Assembly: GCA_030761205.1 (NCBI GenBank)
Contig: JAULJL010000039.1
Coordinates: forward strand, 9,868,001-9,932,000
From: Fremontodendron californicum
Lineage: Eukaryota; Streptophyta; Magnoliopsida; Malvales; Malvaceae
Reading direction: 5' to 3'
Length of the DNA stretch: 64,000 nucleotides
Within the stretch, counting starts at the first letter, position 1. Each line of letters begins with the position of its first letter. The notes under the pieces are model-generated. The model was not told where the DNA came from and ran no database searches. It worked only from the letters and a program-made list of their open reading frames with translations. A program made the position numbers and the translations under genes. Of this stretch, positions 47,231 through 59,373 are shown piece after piece.

Positions 47231-49011
47231 CATTATCTAACATTTTGCTTGTTGTGTCTCAGTTATAATAAGTGGTTAGCAACCTCTGCAGGTAATATCT
47301 CCTAAATTCTACCTTTAAAATTTGACATTGGGGACAATGTCATATTTTAGTAGGGGGTAAGGGACATATTTTGCTATAAAAAAAAAATTGTTGTGTTTTA
47401 AGACATTTAGAAGTATTCATTCTGAACAAGGTCTGAGTAAGGGAGACTTGAGACATACCTTGTCAGTTTGATTTAATCTTCTTCTTCAAAAAAACAAAAA
47501 AAAACAAAAAAAACAAAAAAACAAAAAAAAAAGCATGTTTAGACTTAGTGTGTTTTTTTTTTAGTTACTTTCAATACTATAATGAGATATGAATTGCATA
47601 AGTCTAAAACAGATTTATTAGTGAGAAGATTTTCATGAGAATTGAGCTTGATATCAACCTTTTTATGAGCCAATGTTAATATGATATGTGATTGAGAAAG
47701 AAGCATGTTTAGACTTAATCTGACTTGTATAATCATCCTTGTGAGTTTTTGAGCCTATAATGATTGATGCATTATACAAATCAATCTAATTTCTTTCTTG
47801 AGTGCTCTTATGATTACATGATTCTCTAGAACTTGCTTTAAACCGTTTGAGACTATATTGATACATGTGACAACATGAATATGATAGAGGCATTAGGATT
47901 ATAACCAGAGCCAAACAGCCATCCCTTATTAATGTTCTAAGAGAACATCCCCACTAGTGAGCCAATTTGAGCCTACATTAAATATGCTGTTTTATTGGTA
48001 ACCACAACTTACACCTAGCCTAAATATACTTATATCCTTACCCTTGTTCTAAAGATGGATTTTTATATTTTGAGACATATTGCAAAAAAAACAAGGGATA
48101 TTTTTAGTTGAAAATTTGGGTTAGAAATAAAAGATAAGTGTGGGGGAAGAAAAGAAAAGAAAAAGTCAAGAGAAAAAGAAAGGGATCATTGTCAAATGCA
48201 TTCCGATATTAAAAAAAAAAAAAAACTTCTCTTGAACTTCTAGAAAAAGATGTTACAAAGTTGGTTAGAATGAAGCAAAGGCTCAACATGAATATTTAGC
48301 CTATGTTATTATGTGCTTTATAAGAGTTTTGAGAAGTTTTATTTGTATGATCTTATTATGTCTCTAAACTCTATGAACTCTTTGGAACCTTTGTGATATC
48401 TTTATCCTTTTGTTCTTTAACCACATTATAACCCTTTGGCCCCATTACAACCTTGAAAAAAGACCTCTTGATTTATGAAGTTGCATGATCTTTTAGTGGA
48501 GAATAGGTGGACAAGCAAGCATATGGTAGAACTATTTTCATGAGATTGATTGAGTGTAAACACTTTACCACTACTTTAAAGAGTGAAAATCATGAGAGTA
48601 TCCCATGTGAGAGGTTGAAATTAAGTTGAATATGCACTATTTTGATTGAAATATGTTATGTTAATATTGGCTTAACTCATTTATTTACATTCAAGCATGA
48701 TTTTTTGTGAAATTCTTTGAGCTATTGATTAGTTTACAAGACTTGTTCAAAGATTGTCTCTAATTTATATTGAAAGGATTAGGAGTAAATATTTTTAGTG
48801 TATGTAGTTTACTTATATTTTAGTTTTTCAATGTTTGTGGGTATCGTTCTAGCAAACCCTCACGAGACTAAACTCGTCCACTAGGGACACCTAGGGGTTT
48901 AAAGGCTTGTGTCACATGCTAAGTGCCACCGTGATTTCCTACGAAAATGGATTAGATTAGATTTTCTTATTTTATTTTTATTGAGTCGTTGCTAGGGACT
49001 AGCAACAATCT
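47231..49011 (+). other. Non-coding 3' region (copy B)
   Basis: As in A, but lacking the segment with the first AAGTGTGGGGG motif, which is replaced by an A-rich run near 47485-47532. It retains TGACATTGGGGACAATGTCA (47323-47342), an 8-bp-arm palindrome lost from A and C. One internal AAGTGTGGGGG lies near 48136. Confidence 0.65.
48988..49006 (+). other. Hairpin before PPT (copy B)
   Basis: GTTGCTAGGGACTAGCAAC, identical to A and C. Confidence 0.7.
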
Positions 49012-49024
49012 AAGTGTGGGGGTG
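49012..49024 (+). other. Polypurine tract (copy B)
   Basis: AAGTGTGGGGGTG directly before TGATAAC. Confidence 0.8.
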
Positions 49025-50519
49025 TGATAACTCGTATAATTATATAGTTTTTAGTTATGTTTTATTATTGTTTTGTGTCAAATACGAGTTATTATTGTTT
49101 AGTCTAATTGTGTTTATGATCTTTTATATTTTTATGTAATTTGGTGTTTTTCACAAGTTTCTTTGAGTGATTTCAGATTACTAGAATTAAGGGCAAATCC
49201 AGTTCAGTTTCAGTTCCAACACCGTTTGCCATATCAGCTATATCTCGAGTTTCACCGAAGCAATAAGGCTGAAATTTGTAGCCCTGCAAAGCTAAGAGGC
49301 ATATCTATCTTTTTCATGTTTTACACTTCTTGAAACGGAGTCCTTGTCCCTAGCGAAATCGACCATCAAGTTGGCTGATGTGCAATGACGTCTGTGCTGA
49401 CCTGTTTTCGTATTTTGCCCATATCTTCTTATCCACATCAGCAAATGAGCTGATTCCAACGGCTATGGATCCGTAATTGATAGGGGTATATTTTTCTAGA
49501 AGACAATGTTATCAGATCGAGCCTCCAACATTGACAAAATCGACCATCAAGCTGGCTGATCAGAATTGTCATACAATATGACGAAAATTGTTAGAAAAAT
49601 GCACCCACCTATTATACCTACCTTTGAAATTTGTAAAGCTTGTCTCTTGTCATTTATCCCTCCAAAATTTTTATAAATAGAGGGCCTTGGATGAGTATTG
49701 GGATACATTATACATTGGTAGGATATTAGCCATTGTAATAAAATTCTCTAAGTTTTCTTCTTCTTTCTCTAGTTTTCTTTTTCTTTATTTACTTATGTTT
49801 CTTACATTTCTTTTCATTTTATTCATATCTAGTATGTGTTGCTAATCATATTGTTGAGGTGATGAGGTGAAGCTTTTGGTAAATGCTAAGGTTAGTCTCT
49901 TAAACATGAGCTAAAATGAATCATGATTTATAAACACTAGTATAGATAATATTTTCTTTTGGTTTAAAATCATACTTGCAAAGTAGAGATCTTGATTCAT
50001 TATTGACAATGAAAATGGCACAGTAAATGCTTGGTTTCATAACCTTGATTTATTGTAGACATATACCTTGGCATAAGGAATGCTTGGACTCTTTTTATGA
50101 GTTTTGAGGACACCAAATGAACATAATATCATATGCTATGGACGTTGGACAATTTGGACTGAATTGCTAAACCTTCCGATTGGAACCTCCCTTATGTGTG
50201 GATTTCAATTGTGTAATAAAACAAGATTAATCTTAGCATAACACCAAGAGTGGATTCTCTAACCTCAACATCCTTTCTTATTGTTTTTTATATCTTGTTT
50301 AAGTGCTTTTATGTTATTTTGTTTATTTTGTTCTCTAATATCTTGTTTACTTTCTTTGTTATTGATTCCCTAATATCTTGTTTATTTTCTTTTTCATATA
50401 TATTTATAAACTTATACTTACTAGTACGCTTTCCTGTGGTTCGACCTCGGACACCCGAGAATTTATTACTTGAACATAACCTGCACTTGGGTTTACAACT
50501 CTTAATTGAGTCTCCATCA
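49025..50519 (+). repeat. Copy B 3' LTR
   Basis: 1,495 bp, the same length as the 5' LTR, ending CTCCATCA followed by the target duplication CTCCC. The TATA region reads TTTTTATAAATAG here. Confidence 0.95.
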
Positions 50520-50935
50520 CTCCCCGTAACTGGTATATCACTAAGGTTGAGTCTCCGAAAACTTCCAAAATTTTGATTTTTCTGTCTATGGCAACACGAA
50601 GGCCCATAGTACATGCCTTATACTCAGTCGTATTGTTTGTACAATCAAAATCCAATCTGGCGGTGAAGGGATAATAATCTTCTTTTGGGGATATGAGCAC
50701 TGCACCGATTTCGTGCCGCATGGTATTAGATGCCCTATCAAAGTACATCTTTCATACTTTCTTCTTCAAGGGAACCTTATTTTCTTGCGAAACATACATC
50801 AAATCTTCATCTGGGAAATCAAAGTTCAACGGCTCATAATCTTCCACTGCCTGACTTGCTAAAAATTCAGCCACTGCACTACCTTTGATAGCTTTCTGAC
50901 TTACATATACAATGTCATATTCTGACAACAAAACC
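50520..50935 (-). pseudogene. E2 RNase H, upstream half
   Basis: Encodes MYFDRASNTMRHEIGAVL, then NNTTEYKACTMGLRVAI and FGDSTLVIYQLRG. These give the D, E and D positions of RNase H. Interrupted by copy B immediately after QLRG. Confidence 0.85.
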
Positions 50936-52170
50936 TACCATCTTGTCGTCCTTCCTGACAAAGAAGGTGCTTCCAACATGTACTTGATTGGATCTAGCTT
51001 GACGATCAACCACGTCGTGTGGTACAGCGTGTACTGTCTGAGCCTCCGAGCGGTCCAAGCTAAGGCACAACACAACTTTTCTACTGACGAATATTTCAAC
51101 TCATAATCTGTGAACTTGTTGCTGAGGTAGTAAACTGCCTGTTCTTTCTTTCCAGTCTCATCAAGCTGCCCCAAAACACAACCCCTGGATCTCTCAAATA
51201 CTGATAGATACAATATCATCGGTTTATCCAGAGCTGGTGGCATTAATACTGGTGGGTTTGATAGATAATGCTTAACCTTTTCAAAATCAATCTGACACCG
51301 TTCATCCCACTCTCCTGGATCACGTTTTCGAAGTAACTTGAATATTAGATCACATTTGTCGGTTAACTGAGAAATAAACCAAGCAATGTAATTCAATCTC
51401 CCCAGAAAACCTCTTACTTCTTTTTGAGTACGTGGACGTGACAAATTCTGGATGGCCTTCACTTTATCCAGATCAATCTCAATTCCCCTTTTGCTGACAA
51501 CAAAACCCAACAATTTTCCCGAAGTGACTCCAAAAGTTCATTTTGCCGGGTTTAGCTTGAGTTGAAACTTTCTTAGTCTTTCAAAGAGTTTTCTAAGATT
51601 CGAAATATGCTCCTCTTCTCCTTGTGACTTTGTAATCATATCATCAACATAAACTTCAATTCCCTTATGCATCATGTCATGAAACAAGGTCACCATGGCT
51701 CTCTAATACGTTGCCCCAGCATTCTTCAACACAAACGGCATTACCTTGTAGCAGAATATTCTCCACATTGTAACAAATATGGTTTTCTCCATATCTTCCG
51801 GTGCCATCTTAATCTGATTATATCCCGAGAATCCATCCATGAAAGAAAACAAGGAACTCTTTGCCGTATTATCCACCAAAGTATCAATGTGAGGCAAAAG
51901 GAAATTATTTTTAGGACTGGCCTTGTTCAAATCTCGATAATCGATACACATACGCACCTTGCCATCCTTCTTTGGTACTGGAACAATGTTTGCCACCCAT
52001 TTCGGATATTTTGCCACCTTTAAGAATCCAGCATCAAACTGCCTCTTCACCTCCTCTTTTACCTTTAACAGCATGTCCGGCCTCATTCTTCTCAACTTTT
52101 GCTGAATTGGCTTGCATTCTGGCCTTAAAAGGAGCTTATGAACCACAATGTCTGGATCCAAACCCGGCAT
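50936..52170 (-). pseudogene. E2 reverse transcriptase and connection domain
   Basis: The minus-strand trace begins MPGLDPDIVVHKLLL, then PVPKKDGKVRMCIDYRDLN and FMDGFSGYNQIKMAPEDMEK. The YVDD active site lies near 51640. It continues with SKRGIEIDLDKVKAIQN and the thumb and first RNase H segment (LSNKFTDYELKYSSVEKLC). A TAG stop follows the ATY residues near 51703, and further breaks occur near 51515-51545. Would copy RNA into cDNA, but is inactive. Confidence 0.9.
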
Positions 52171-52206
52171 GTCTTGGTATGAACATGCAAATACATCTAT
52201 ATATTC

Positions 52207-53040
52207 CTAGAGCAAGGTTATGAGTTCACCCTTTATCGATGACGATAATGTAGTCCCGATTTTAACCTCTTTTATCTCCTCACTACTTCCCAAATTCAAC
52301 AATTCCAATAGCTCCTCATGAGGAAGTACTTGTTTCTTTTCTTGTTCTATTTTTCTTAATAAGTCCGGAGGTAGACCATAATCCTCAATATCTTCGTCGG
52401 CCTCAAAATCACCCGTGCAAATGGGCCTCTCAAAATCAATTTCAGAATTACTGGCAGGAAGGTCCTCATATTTCGCATCCATGCACCTGTAAATAGGTGG
52501 GGAAGAAACGATATAGGAAAACATATATACAATGGAAGCAAAATAAATATCATAAATGAAAGAATATGGACACATCAATATGAAGGAAATGCATCATGTT
52601 TGTTATTTATTCGATGAAAAGTTTTAGACAAAAGCCCATTACAAAAGAAATTCTTAATATCTTCGGGCAAAGATATTTAAGATTTGTTTAAAAGCATTAC
52701 GCTGGAATAGACCTAAAAACTATGGGTAGCTCAGTTGCAGTCCAATTGGTCAGTCTATATCCTGGTGGACAAGGTCGCACCATCCAATTAGCATTCTCAC
52801 TTTCAGTTCTTTCTTCCCCAGTCGTGCAGATCTCCATATCATACATCTGCTCATCTCTATTCACCTGGAATCTCTCGAAGGCTTGCTCGATCATTACGAG
52901 CACATAGGATAGGTGGGAATGTCATAGGCTCCCATTTAATATCCATACCCGTAAGACGAGCCATCCTCATTTGTCGGTTTCTTTCAACTTGTTTCCTTTT
53001 CTCATGGGCCTTCAGAAGATACCCTAGGCCGAATTAGTCT
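52207..53040 (-). pseudogene. E2 protease-RT linker region
   Basis: Contains ENANWMVRPCPPGYRL and, further on, FERPICTGDFEADEDIEDYG and LGSSEEIKEVKIGTTL, the acidic linker usual between protease and RT in Ogre/Tat polyproteins. Frames are broken in places. Confidence 0.7.
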
Positions 53041-53708
53041 TTCTTTCCCATTACTTCCATTGCTCGGGCCATCCCTTTTCTAGCCCTTTTTCCATGGTAG
53101 TTCTTACCCCCAACCTTGTGTTCTTGGACAACCTAGGTTTTTGAATCTTTCGCCCTTCAACGAAAAAAATTGCATTTACGAATTCCAAAGACCGAAAGAA
53201 ACATTCTACGGCATCTTCATTGGGTTCAACATAAGGAGATTCAGTAGATGTAGAGGCTATCACGTCCTCTTCTCCTGATATAGTGACCAAACGCCCTTCT
53301 ATCACAAATTTCAGCTTTTGGTGGAGGGATGAAGGTGCAGCCCCTGCTGAATGTATCCACAACCTTCCCAACAAGCAATTATAGGATGGATTAATATCCA
53401 TGACCTGAAAGTTCACTGTATAGGTGCATGGGCCTATCTCCAGAGGAAACTTAATAGTTCCCATTACATCTATCCTGGTACCATCAAAGGTTCTGACCAC
53501 CGTGCAGCTTGGCAGCATATAAGAAATATCCACTGGTAGTTTGGATAAGGTTGCCAAGGGCATCACATTTAATAAAGAGCCATTATCCAAAAGGACCCTT
53601 GGTAATATGTGCCCTTTACAAGTGGTAGTTATGTGGAGAGCCTTTGTTGGGTGGTATCTCCTCGTAGCTGAAATATATATGGTCGTCTGTCGCGATGTTT
53701 CCCACCAG
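53041..53708 (-). pseudogene. E2 aspartic protease
   Basis: Encodes ALHITTTCKGHILPRVLLDN with the active site DNGSLLNVMP, then VMDINPSYNCLLGRLWIHSA. DNGS in place of DTG/DSG is usual for this lineage. A frameshift near 53640 separates it from the upstream sequence that adjoined gag before copy C inserted. Processes the gag-pol polyprotein. Confidence 0.85.
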
Positions 53709-55218
53709 TGATAACTCGTATAATTATGTAGTTTTTAATTATGTTTTATTATTGTTTTGTGTCAAATACGAGTTATTATTGCTTAGTCTACTTGTGTTTA
53801 TGATCTTTTATATTTTTATGTAATTTGGTGTTTTTCATGAGTTTCTTTGAGTGATTTCAGATTACTAGGTTAAATCAAGAATTAAGGGCAAATCCAATTC
53901 AGTTCCAGTTCCGACACCTTTTTCCATATCAGCTATATTTGGAGTTTCACTGAAGCAATAAGGCTGAAATTTTAACCATGCAAATTTACGAGGCATATCT
54001 ATCTTTTTCATGTTTTACACTTCTTGAAACGGAGTCGTTTTCCCTACCGAAATCAACCATCAAGTTGGCTGATGTGCAATAACGTCTGTTCTGCACCGTT
54101 TTGGTATTTTGACTATATCTTCCGATCCACATGAGCAAATGATCTGATTCCAACGGATATGGATCAGTAACTGATAGGGGCATATTTTTCTAGCAGACCA
54201 TTTGATCCGATCGAGCCTCCAACATTGACAAAATCGACCATCAAGCTGGCTGATCAGAAGTGTCATACAACATGACGAAAATTGTTAGAAAAATGCACCC
54301 ACCTATTATACCTACCTTTGAAATTTATAAAGCTTGTCTCTTGTCATTTAGCTCTCCAAAATGTGTATAAATAGAGGGCCTTGGATGAGTATTAGGATAC
54401 ATTATACATTGGGAGGATATTAGCCATTGTAATAAAATTCTCTAAGTTTTCTTCTTCTTTCCTTTCTCTAGTTTTCTTTTTCTTTATTTACTTATGCTTC
54501 TTACATTTCTTTTCATTTTATTCATATCTAGTATGTGTTGCTAATCATATTGTTGAGGTGATGAGGTGAAGCTTTTGGTAAATGCTAAGGTTAGTCTCTT
54601 AAACATGAGCTAAAATGAATTATCATTTATAAACACTAGTATAGATAATATTTTCTTTTGGTTTAAAATCATACTTGCAAAGTAGAGATCTTGATTCATT
54701 ATTGACAATGAAAATGGCACAGTAAATGCTTGGTTTCATAACCTTGATTTGTTGTAGACATATACCTTGGCATAAGGAATGCTTGGACTCTTTTTATGAG
54801 TTTTGAGGACACCAAATGAACATAATATCATATGCTATGGACGTTGGACAATTTGGACTGAATTGCTAAACCTTCCGATTGGAACCTCCTTTATGTGTGG
54901 ATTTCAATTGTGTAATAAAACAAGATTAATCTTAGCATAACACCAAGAGTGGATTCTCTAACCTCAACATCTTTTCTTATTGTTTTTTATATCTTGTTTA
55001 ATTGCTTTTATGTTATTTTGTTTATTTTGTTCTCTAATATCTTGTTTACTTTCTTTGTTATTGATTCCCTAATATCTTGTTTATTTTCTTTTTCTTATAT
55101 ATTTATAAACTTATACTTACTAATACGCTTCCCTGTGGTTCGACCTCGGACACCCGAGAATTTATTACTTGAACATAACCTGCACTTGGGTTTACAACTC
55201 TTAATTGAGTCTCCATCA
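53709..55218 (+). repeat. Copy C 5' LTR
   Basis: TGATAACTCG...CTCCATCA, 1,510 bp. TATA box at 54366-54373. Confidence 0.95.
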
Positions 55219-55224
55219 AGTTTT

Positions 55225-55242
55225 TGGCGCCGTTGCCGGGGA
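55225..55242 (+). other. Primer-binding site, tRNA-Asp type (copy C)
   Basis: TGGCGCCGTTGCCGGGGA, 6 nt after the LTR. It is followed by three GGCTGGTTATACCGCCTA repeats (55287-55407). Confidence 0.9.
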
Positions 55243-55523
55243 GGCAATACTAAGTATATAAGTTTATAAGTATATTTATTTTTATTGGCTGGTTATACCG
55301 CCTATATTTATTTTTATTGGCTGGTTATACCGCCTAATTTTCTATATATTTATATTTATATTGTATATTAACTTTGTTTTATTTTTATTGGCTGGTTATA
55401 CCGCCTATTCTGTATATTAACTTTGTTTTATGCTTGTTTGGCGACGTGATTTTAGATCTCGTCGTTTAGTTAGATTTTTATTGTGAAACTTTTTCAGGTA
55501 ATCTTTCTAATACAACTCCTACC

Positions 55524-58307
55524 ATGGCTGACAATGAAAGTGTTCATGCTGAAGATGAGAACAGACAAGTACGCATCATGCGTGACTACTTGCAACCAAC
55601 TCGAAGCTCATCACCCTCTTGTTTTATTTTTCCTCTCAATGCAAACAACTTTCGTTTTAAACCAGGTATGATAGCTTTGCTTCCAAATTTCCATGGGTTA
55701 GAATCGGAAAGTGCTTACTCGTTTCTAAAAGACTTCGAGGATGTATGTGTCACCTTTAATGACCAACAATGTACAAATGAAATTGTCAAGCTAAAATTAT
55801 TTCCTTTTTCTTTAAAAGATAAAGCAAAAATTTGGCTTCATAATTTAAAACCAAGGTCAATTGGCACATGGCAAGAATTACAAACTGAGTTTCTAAAGAA
55901 ATTTTTCCCAGCACATAAAACTACTGCTTTGAAAAGACAGATTCAAAATTTCAATCAAAATCAAAATGAAGCATTTTTTCAGTGCTGGGAGCGTTTTAAA
56001 GATTTGTTAAGTTCTTGTGCACATCATGGTTTTGAAAAATGGCGTCTTATTAGTTTCTTTTATGAAAGTTTAACTCCCGAAACTAAACAATTTGTTGAAA
56101 CAATGTGTAACGGTGAGTTTCTAGAAAAAGAACCTGAAGAAGCCTTTGACTACTTAGACCATTTGGCAGATAACTCTCAAGCCTGACACACAGATAATTC
56201 CTCTGAAAGTTCCAATAGATCTAATCTTGTTTCTAACAGAGGTAAATATCATTTTAGTCAAGAAGATGAGATAAAAGCTAAAGTAGCTAATTTGGCTAGA
56301 AAGATTGAAGCCATGGAACTTATAGAAGTAAAAGAAGTCAAAACGGTTAAAAATGAAGAATGTTGTGGAATTTGTGAAATCATGGGACACCCTACTTCTG
56401 AATGTCCAAACATTCCCATTCTTAAAGAAGCGTTGCATGATCAAGTAAATTCCATAAACACATTTAAAAAGCCTTTTCCTTCTCCTTACTCTGAAACGTA
56501 TAACCCTGAATGGAGAAGTCATCCCAACTTCAGTTGGCGGAATAATAATCATGTTCAGGTACCACAATCTCAAAAGCCAGGCAACACTTTTTCCTATCAA
56601 CCTTCACGTGTACAAACCTTGGAAGAGACATTGCAATCATTCATGCAAACACAAGAAAATGTGAATAACCAAACTTCACAGGACATCAATGAGATCAAAA
56701 ACACCTTGTCCACATTGACAGCTTCATTACGCACTCAAGAAAAAGGTAAGTTTCCTGCTCAACCTCAGCCTAACCCTTCTACTCAATGTCTTGTTTCTTG
56801 CTCCAATGAAACTCAACTGGAAAATGCCAGTTCTATCACAACTCTTCGAAGTGGAAAGGCAATTGACAAAAACATTCCATCAAAAGACCAAGATCCTCCT
56901 TCCCCTCCGAAAAGTAATGGTAAGAATGATGGTAAGTCTGAACTTCTTGAAAATTTGGACAAAGAAAAAGGTATGCATCCTGCTCCTTTTCCTCAAAGGT
57001 TGCAAACAATAAAGAATTTGAATCAAAATGCAGAAATTTATGAACTTTTCAAACAAGTTAAGATTAACATTCCTTTATTGGATGCAATCAAACAAGTTTC
57101 ATCTTATGCTAAATTTTTGAAGGACATGTGCACAGTTAAAAGGAAACATAATGTACAAAAGAAAGCATTTCTGACGGAAAGTGTGAGCTCAATCATTCAG
57201 CACCTTACTCCACCAAAATTCAAAGATCCTGGATGTCCAAAAATCTCATGCATCATTGGAAACACTAGAATAGAACGTGCATTGCTTGATCTTGGTGCTA
57301 GTGTTAATCTTTTGCCTTTTTCTGTTTATCAACAGTTAGGTTTGGGTGAACTCAAGGAAACACCTGTTACACTTCAACTAGCTGATCGTTCTGTAAAAAT
57401 TCCTCGAGGGATAGTTGAAGATGTTTTGGTTCAAATTGAAAATTTTTACTTCCCTGTTGATTTTATTGTTTTGGACACACATCCTGTTTCAAATCCAAAT
57501 GTTCAAATTCCTGTTATATTAGGCCGTCCATTTCTTGCAACTTCTAATGCTCTGATAAATTGCAGGAATGGTAATTTGAACATTTCTTTTGGAAATATGA
57601 CTTTAGAATTAAATGTGTTCAACATTTGCAAGCAACCTGGTGATGATTCAGAAGTACATGAAGTGGATTTCATTGAAGAACTTGTTCATGAACATCTCAC
57701 CACTACCACATTCCATGATCCTTTAGAAGCTTATTTAATTGAATGTGAGTTTGATAATGCTTCAGAAATTTCACACACTGATTTTTTGTTAAATTCTTTT
57801 CAGGTCAAGCATTGTTGGAAACAAAAGTTTGAGGAACTTCCATCACTCACAAATGTCACTGTACCATCAACTATTGAACCACCCAAGCTGGATTTAAAAC
57901 CATTGCCATCCGAGCTAAAATATTCCTTTGTGGGTGAGAATGAAACTTTTCCAGTCATAAATGAACTTGAGGAACTCAGAAATGATGCATATGAGAATTC
58001 TAAAATTCATAAAGAAAGAACTAAAGCATTTCATGACAAGTTAATTTCAAGAAAAACATTTGATGTTGGGCAAAAAGTTCTACTTTATAATTCTAGACTT
58101 CACATATTTCCTGGTAAATTGAGATCAAGATGGACTGGCCCATTTGTGGTTAAGCATGTGTATCATTATGGAGCAGTTGACATTGAGAATCCTCAAAATG
58201 GTAACGTATTCAAGGTAAATGGACAAAGACTCAAACTCTTTTTGGAAAATCATGTTACTCAAGAAGAGGTTGTTTTTCTTTCTGATCCTTGTTTTGAAAA
58301 TAACTAG
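55524..58307 (+). pseudogene. gag-protease-integrase-tail, copy C (one stop)
   Basis: Same 927-codon frame and length as copy A, starting MADNESVHAE. One nonsense change (TGG to TGA) at 56184-56186 follows NSQA in gag; the frame then stays open to TAG at 58307. The zinc knuckle CGICEIMGHPTSEC and protease LLDLGASVNLLP are intact. The same join from protease to NELEELRND replaces RT, RNase H and the integrase core. An extra T at about 55477 breaks the frame upstream of MADN, supporting MADN as the true start. Confidence 0.9.
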
Positions 58308-58484
58308 ATGTAAATATAATTTTTACTAATCTTCAAAAAAAAAAAAAAAACAAACATTTTTTTTTCTCGGTTAAATGGCAGATAACGGTACTCCGTGATT
58401 ATTTAAGTCGGTTCCATCAGCTACCCACAAAACTGATATTGTATATAAATTTCTCTTTCAATTTCTTTTTCATTTTTTTTCAAG
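58308..58484 (+). other. Spacer with acceptor-like end (copy C)
   Basis: As in B, ending CATTTTTTTTCAAG immediately before ATG at 58485. Confidence 0.5.
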
Positions 58485-59016
58485 ATGGATGATATTCTCA
58501 CAAGATTGCAGAAACGATTTCCTCCTTTTCCTCGAAATATTTTACTGAAGCTTTACCAAGTTCGAAAGATTAAGAATGCTTATGCACAAAGGGATTCCTG
58601 AAGACATACGTTGGATAATTGAAGCCAAGGTACGTGAAGATGAATATCTTCCTGTTTTGCATTTACCAGGTACAGGTAGAAGCACTTTTGCAAAGAAGCG
58701 ACGAGCAAAGCGCATGAGTTCAAATTGCCATAAATGTGCACGATGGACGTGTAACGGTAAATGTCGTTCTATTGGGATTCCGTCCTCTAATCGAGATGAT
58801 AAAATTGAATTCATTAAGGATGGACTGAGTAAGGAGAATTTGGGTAATATCCAACTTTCTCTTGAGACGCATCCTAGTGGAGACGTACAAAGAGAAATTC
58901 TTGATTTATGGCCGCAATTCCAAAGGGAATGGCAACATCTTGGGAATCTGATGTTAAAAGACCCTGTTTGCCAGCTTGTAAGAAAACTGGATGGGAAGCA
59001 TATCCTCGACTCATAG
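58485..59016 (+). pseudogene. C4-finger basic protein, copy C (5-nt frame difference)
   Basis: As in copy B, the first ATG leads to a 38-codon frame and the main frame opens at MLMHKGIPED (58576, 146 aa). KKRRAKR, the C-x2-C-x4-C-x3-C motif and the C-terminal LVRKLDGKHILDS are preserved. If translation starts at 58576, the protein would be intact. Confidence 0.7.
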
Positions 59017-59373
59017 AAGGCGTTTAAGCCGTTTCTGGACGTAAAACCAGAGGAAGATGTGAGCCACAATCACAACTACAATAAATGACTTCTCAGCTTT
59101 TGGTTTGATTTGCAATAACTTCATTTCGGTTTAATTTACGATTTGTGTAATTATTCTCATTTTTTTTTGCATTGGTCTTTTACGGTTGCTTTTTCTTTTC
59201 TTTTTGATTTTCTTCCTGAAATCACGCAAAAATCTTTTGTTAGGTTAACATTTTCTTCTGACAGGTCAGATACACTTTCGGCGACATTATTACTCTTGTC
59301 TGATTCACTACTCAGTCCTCTATATATTACACCATGTACTCATTCTCTTTCAGGCACTCGAAAAAGAAAAAAA
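59017..59373 (+). other. Spacer before LOG (copy C)
   Basis: Non-coding in A and B; by chance open in the LOG frame here from 59143, which would add a hydrophobic N-terminal extension. Conserves both acceptor-like sites (CTGACAG, and CTCTTTCAG with AG 59352-59353) and TATATATT. Confidence 0.45.

Larger units (their letters stand above)
41168..50519 (+). mobile_element. Athila-like LTR retrotransposon with LOG, copy B
   Basis: A full 9,352-bp element with two 1,495-bp LTRs, flanked by a perfect 5-bp target duplication CTCCC (41163-41167 and 50520-50524). Same gene order as A and C. By eye the two LTRs differ at roughly ten positions, so it is older than C. It has a 1-nt gag deletion, a 138-bp in-frame deletion and an 86-bp LOG deletion. 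It is inserted antisense in E2 RNase H. Confidence 0.95.

Noticed and set aside
53986..54266. Small antisense ORFs in LTRs (53986-54183, 54060-54266, 62260-62540, 25582-25788)
   Set aside because: Lie within U3 of each LTR, overlap each other in different frames and show no domain.
54949..55269. Hydrophobic 106-aa ORF (MDSLTSTSFLIVF...) in LTRs, also 42393, 50250 and 63223
   Set aside because: T-rich U5 sequence read through the PBS; it is not open in copy A and its C-terminus changes with whatever follows the LTR. Not a membrane protein gene.
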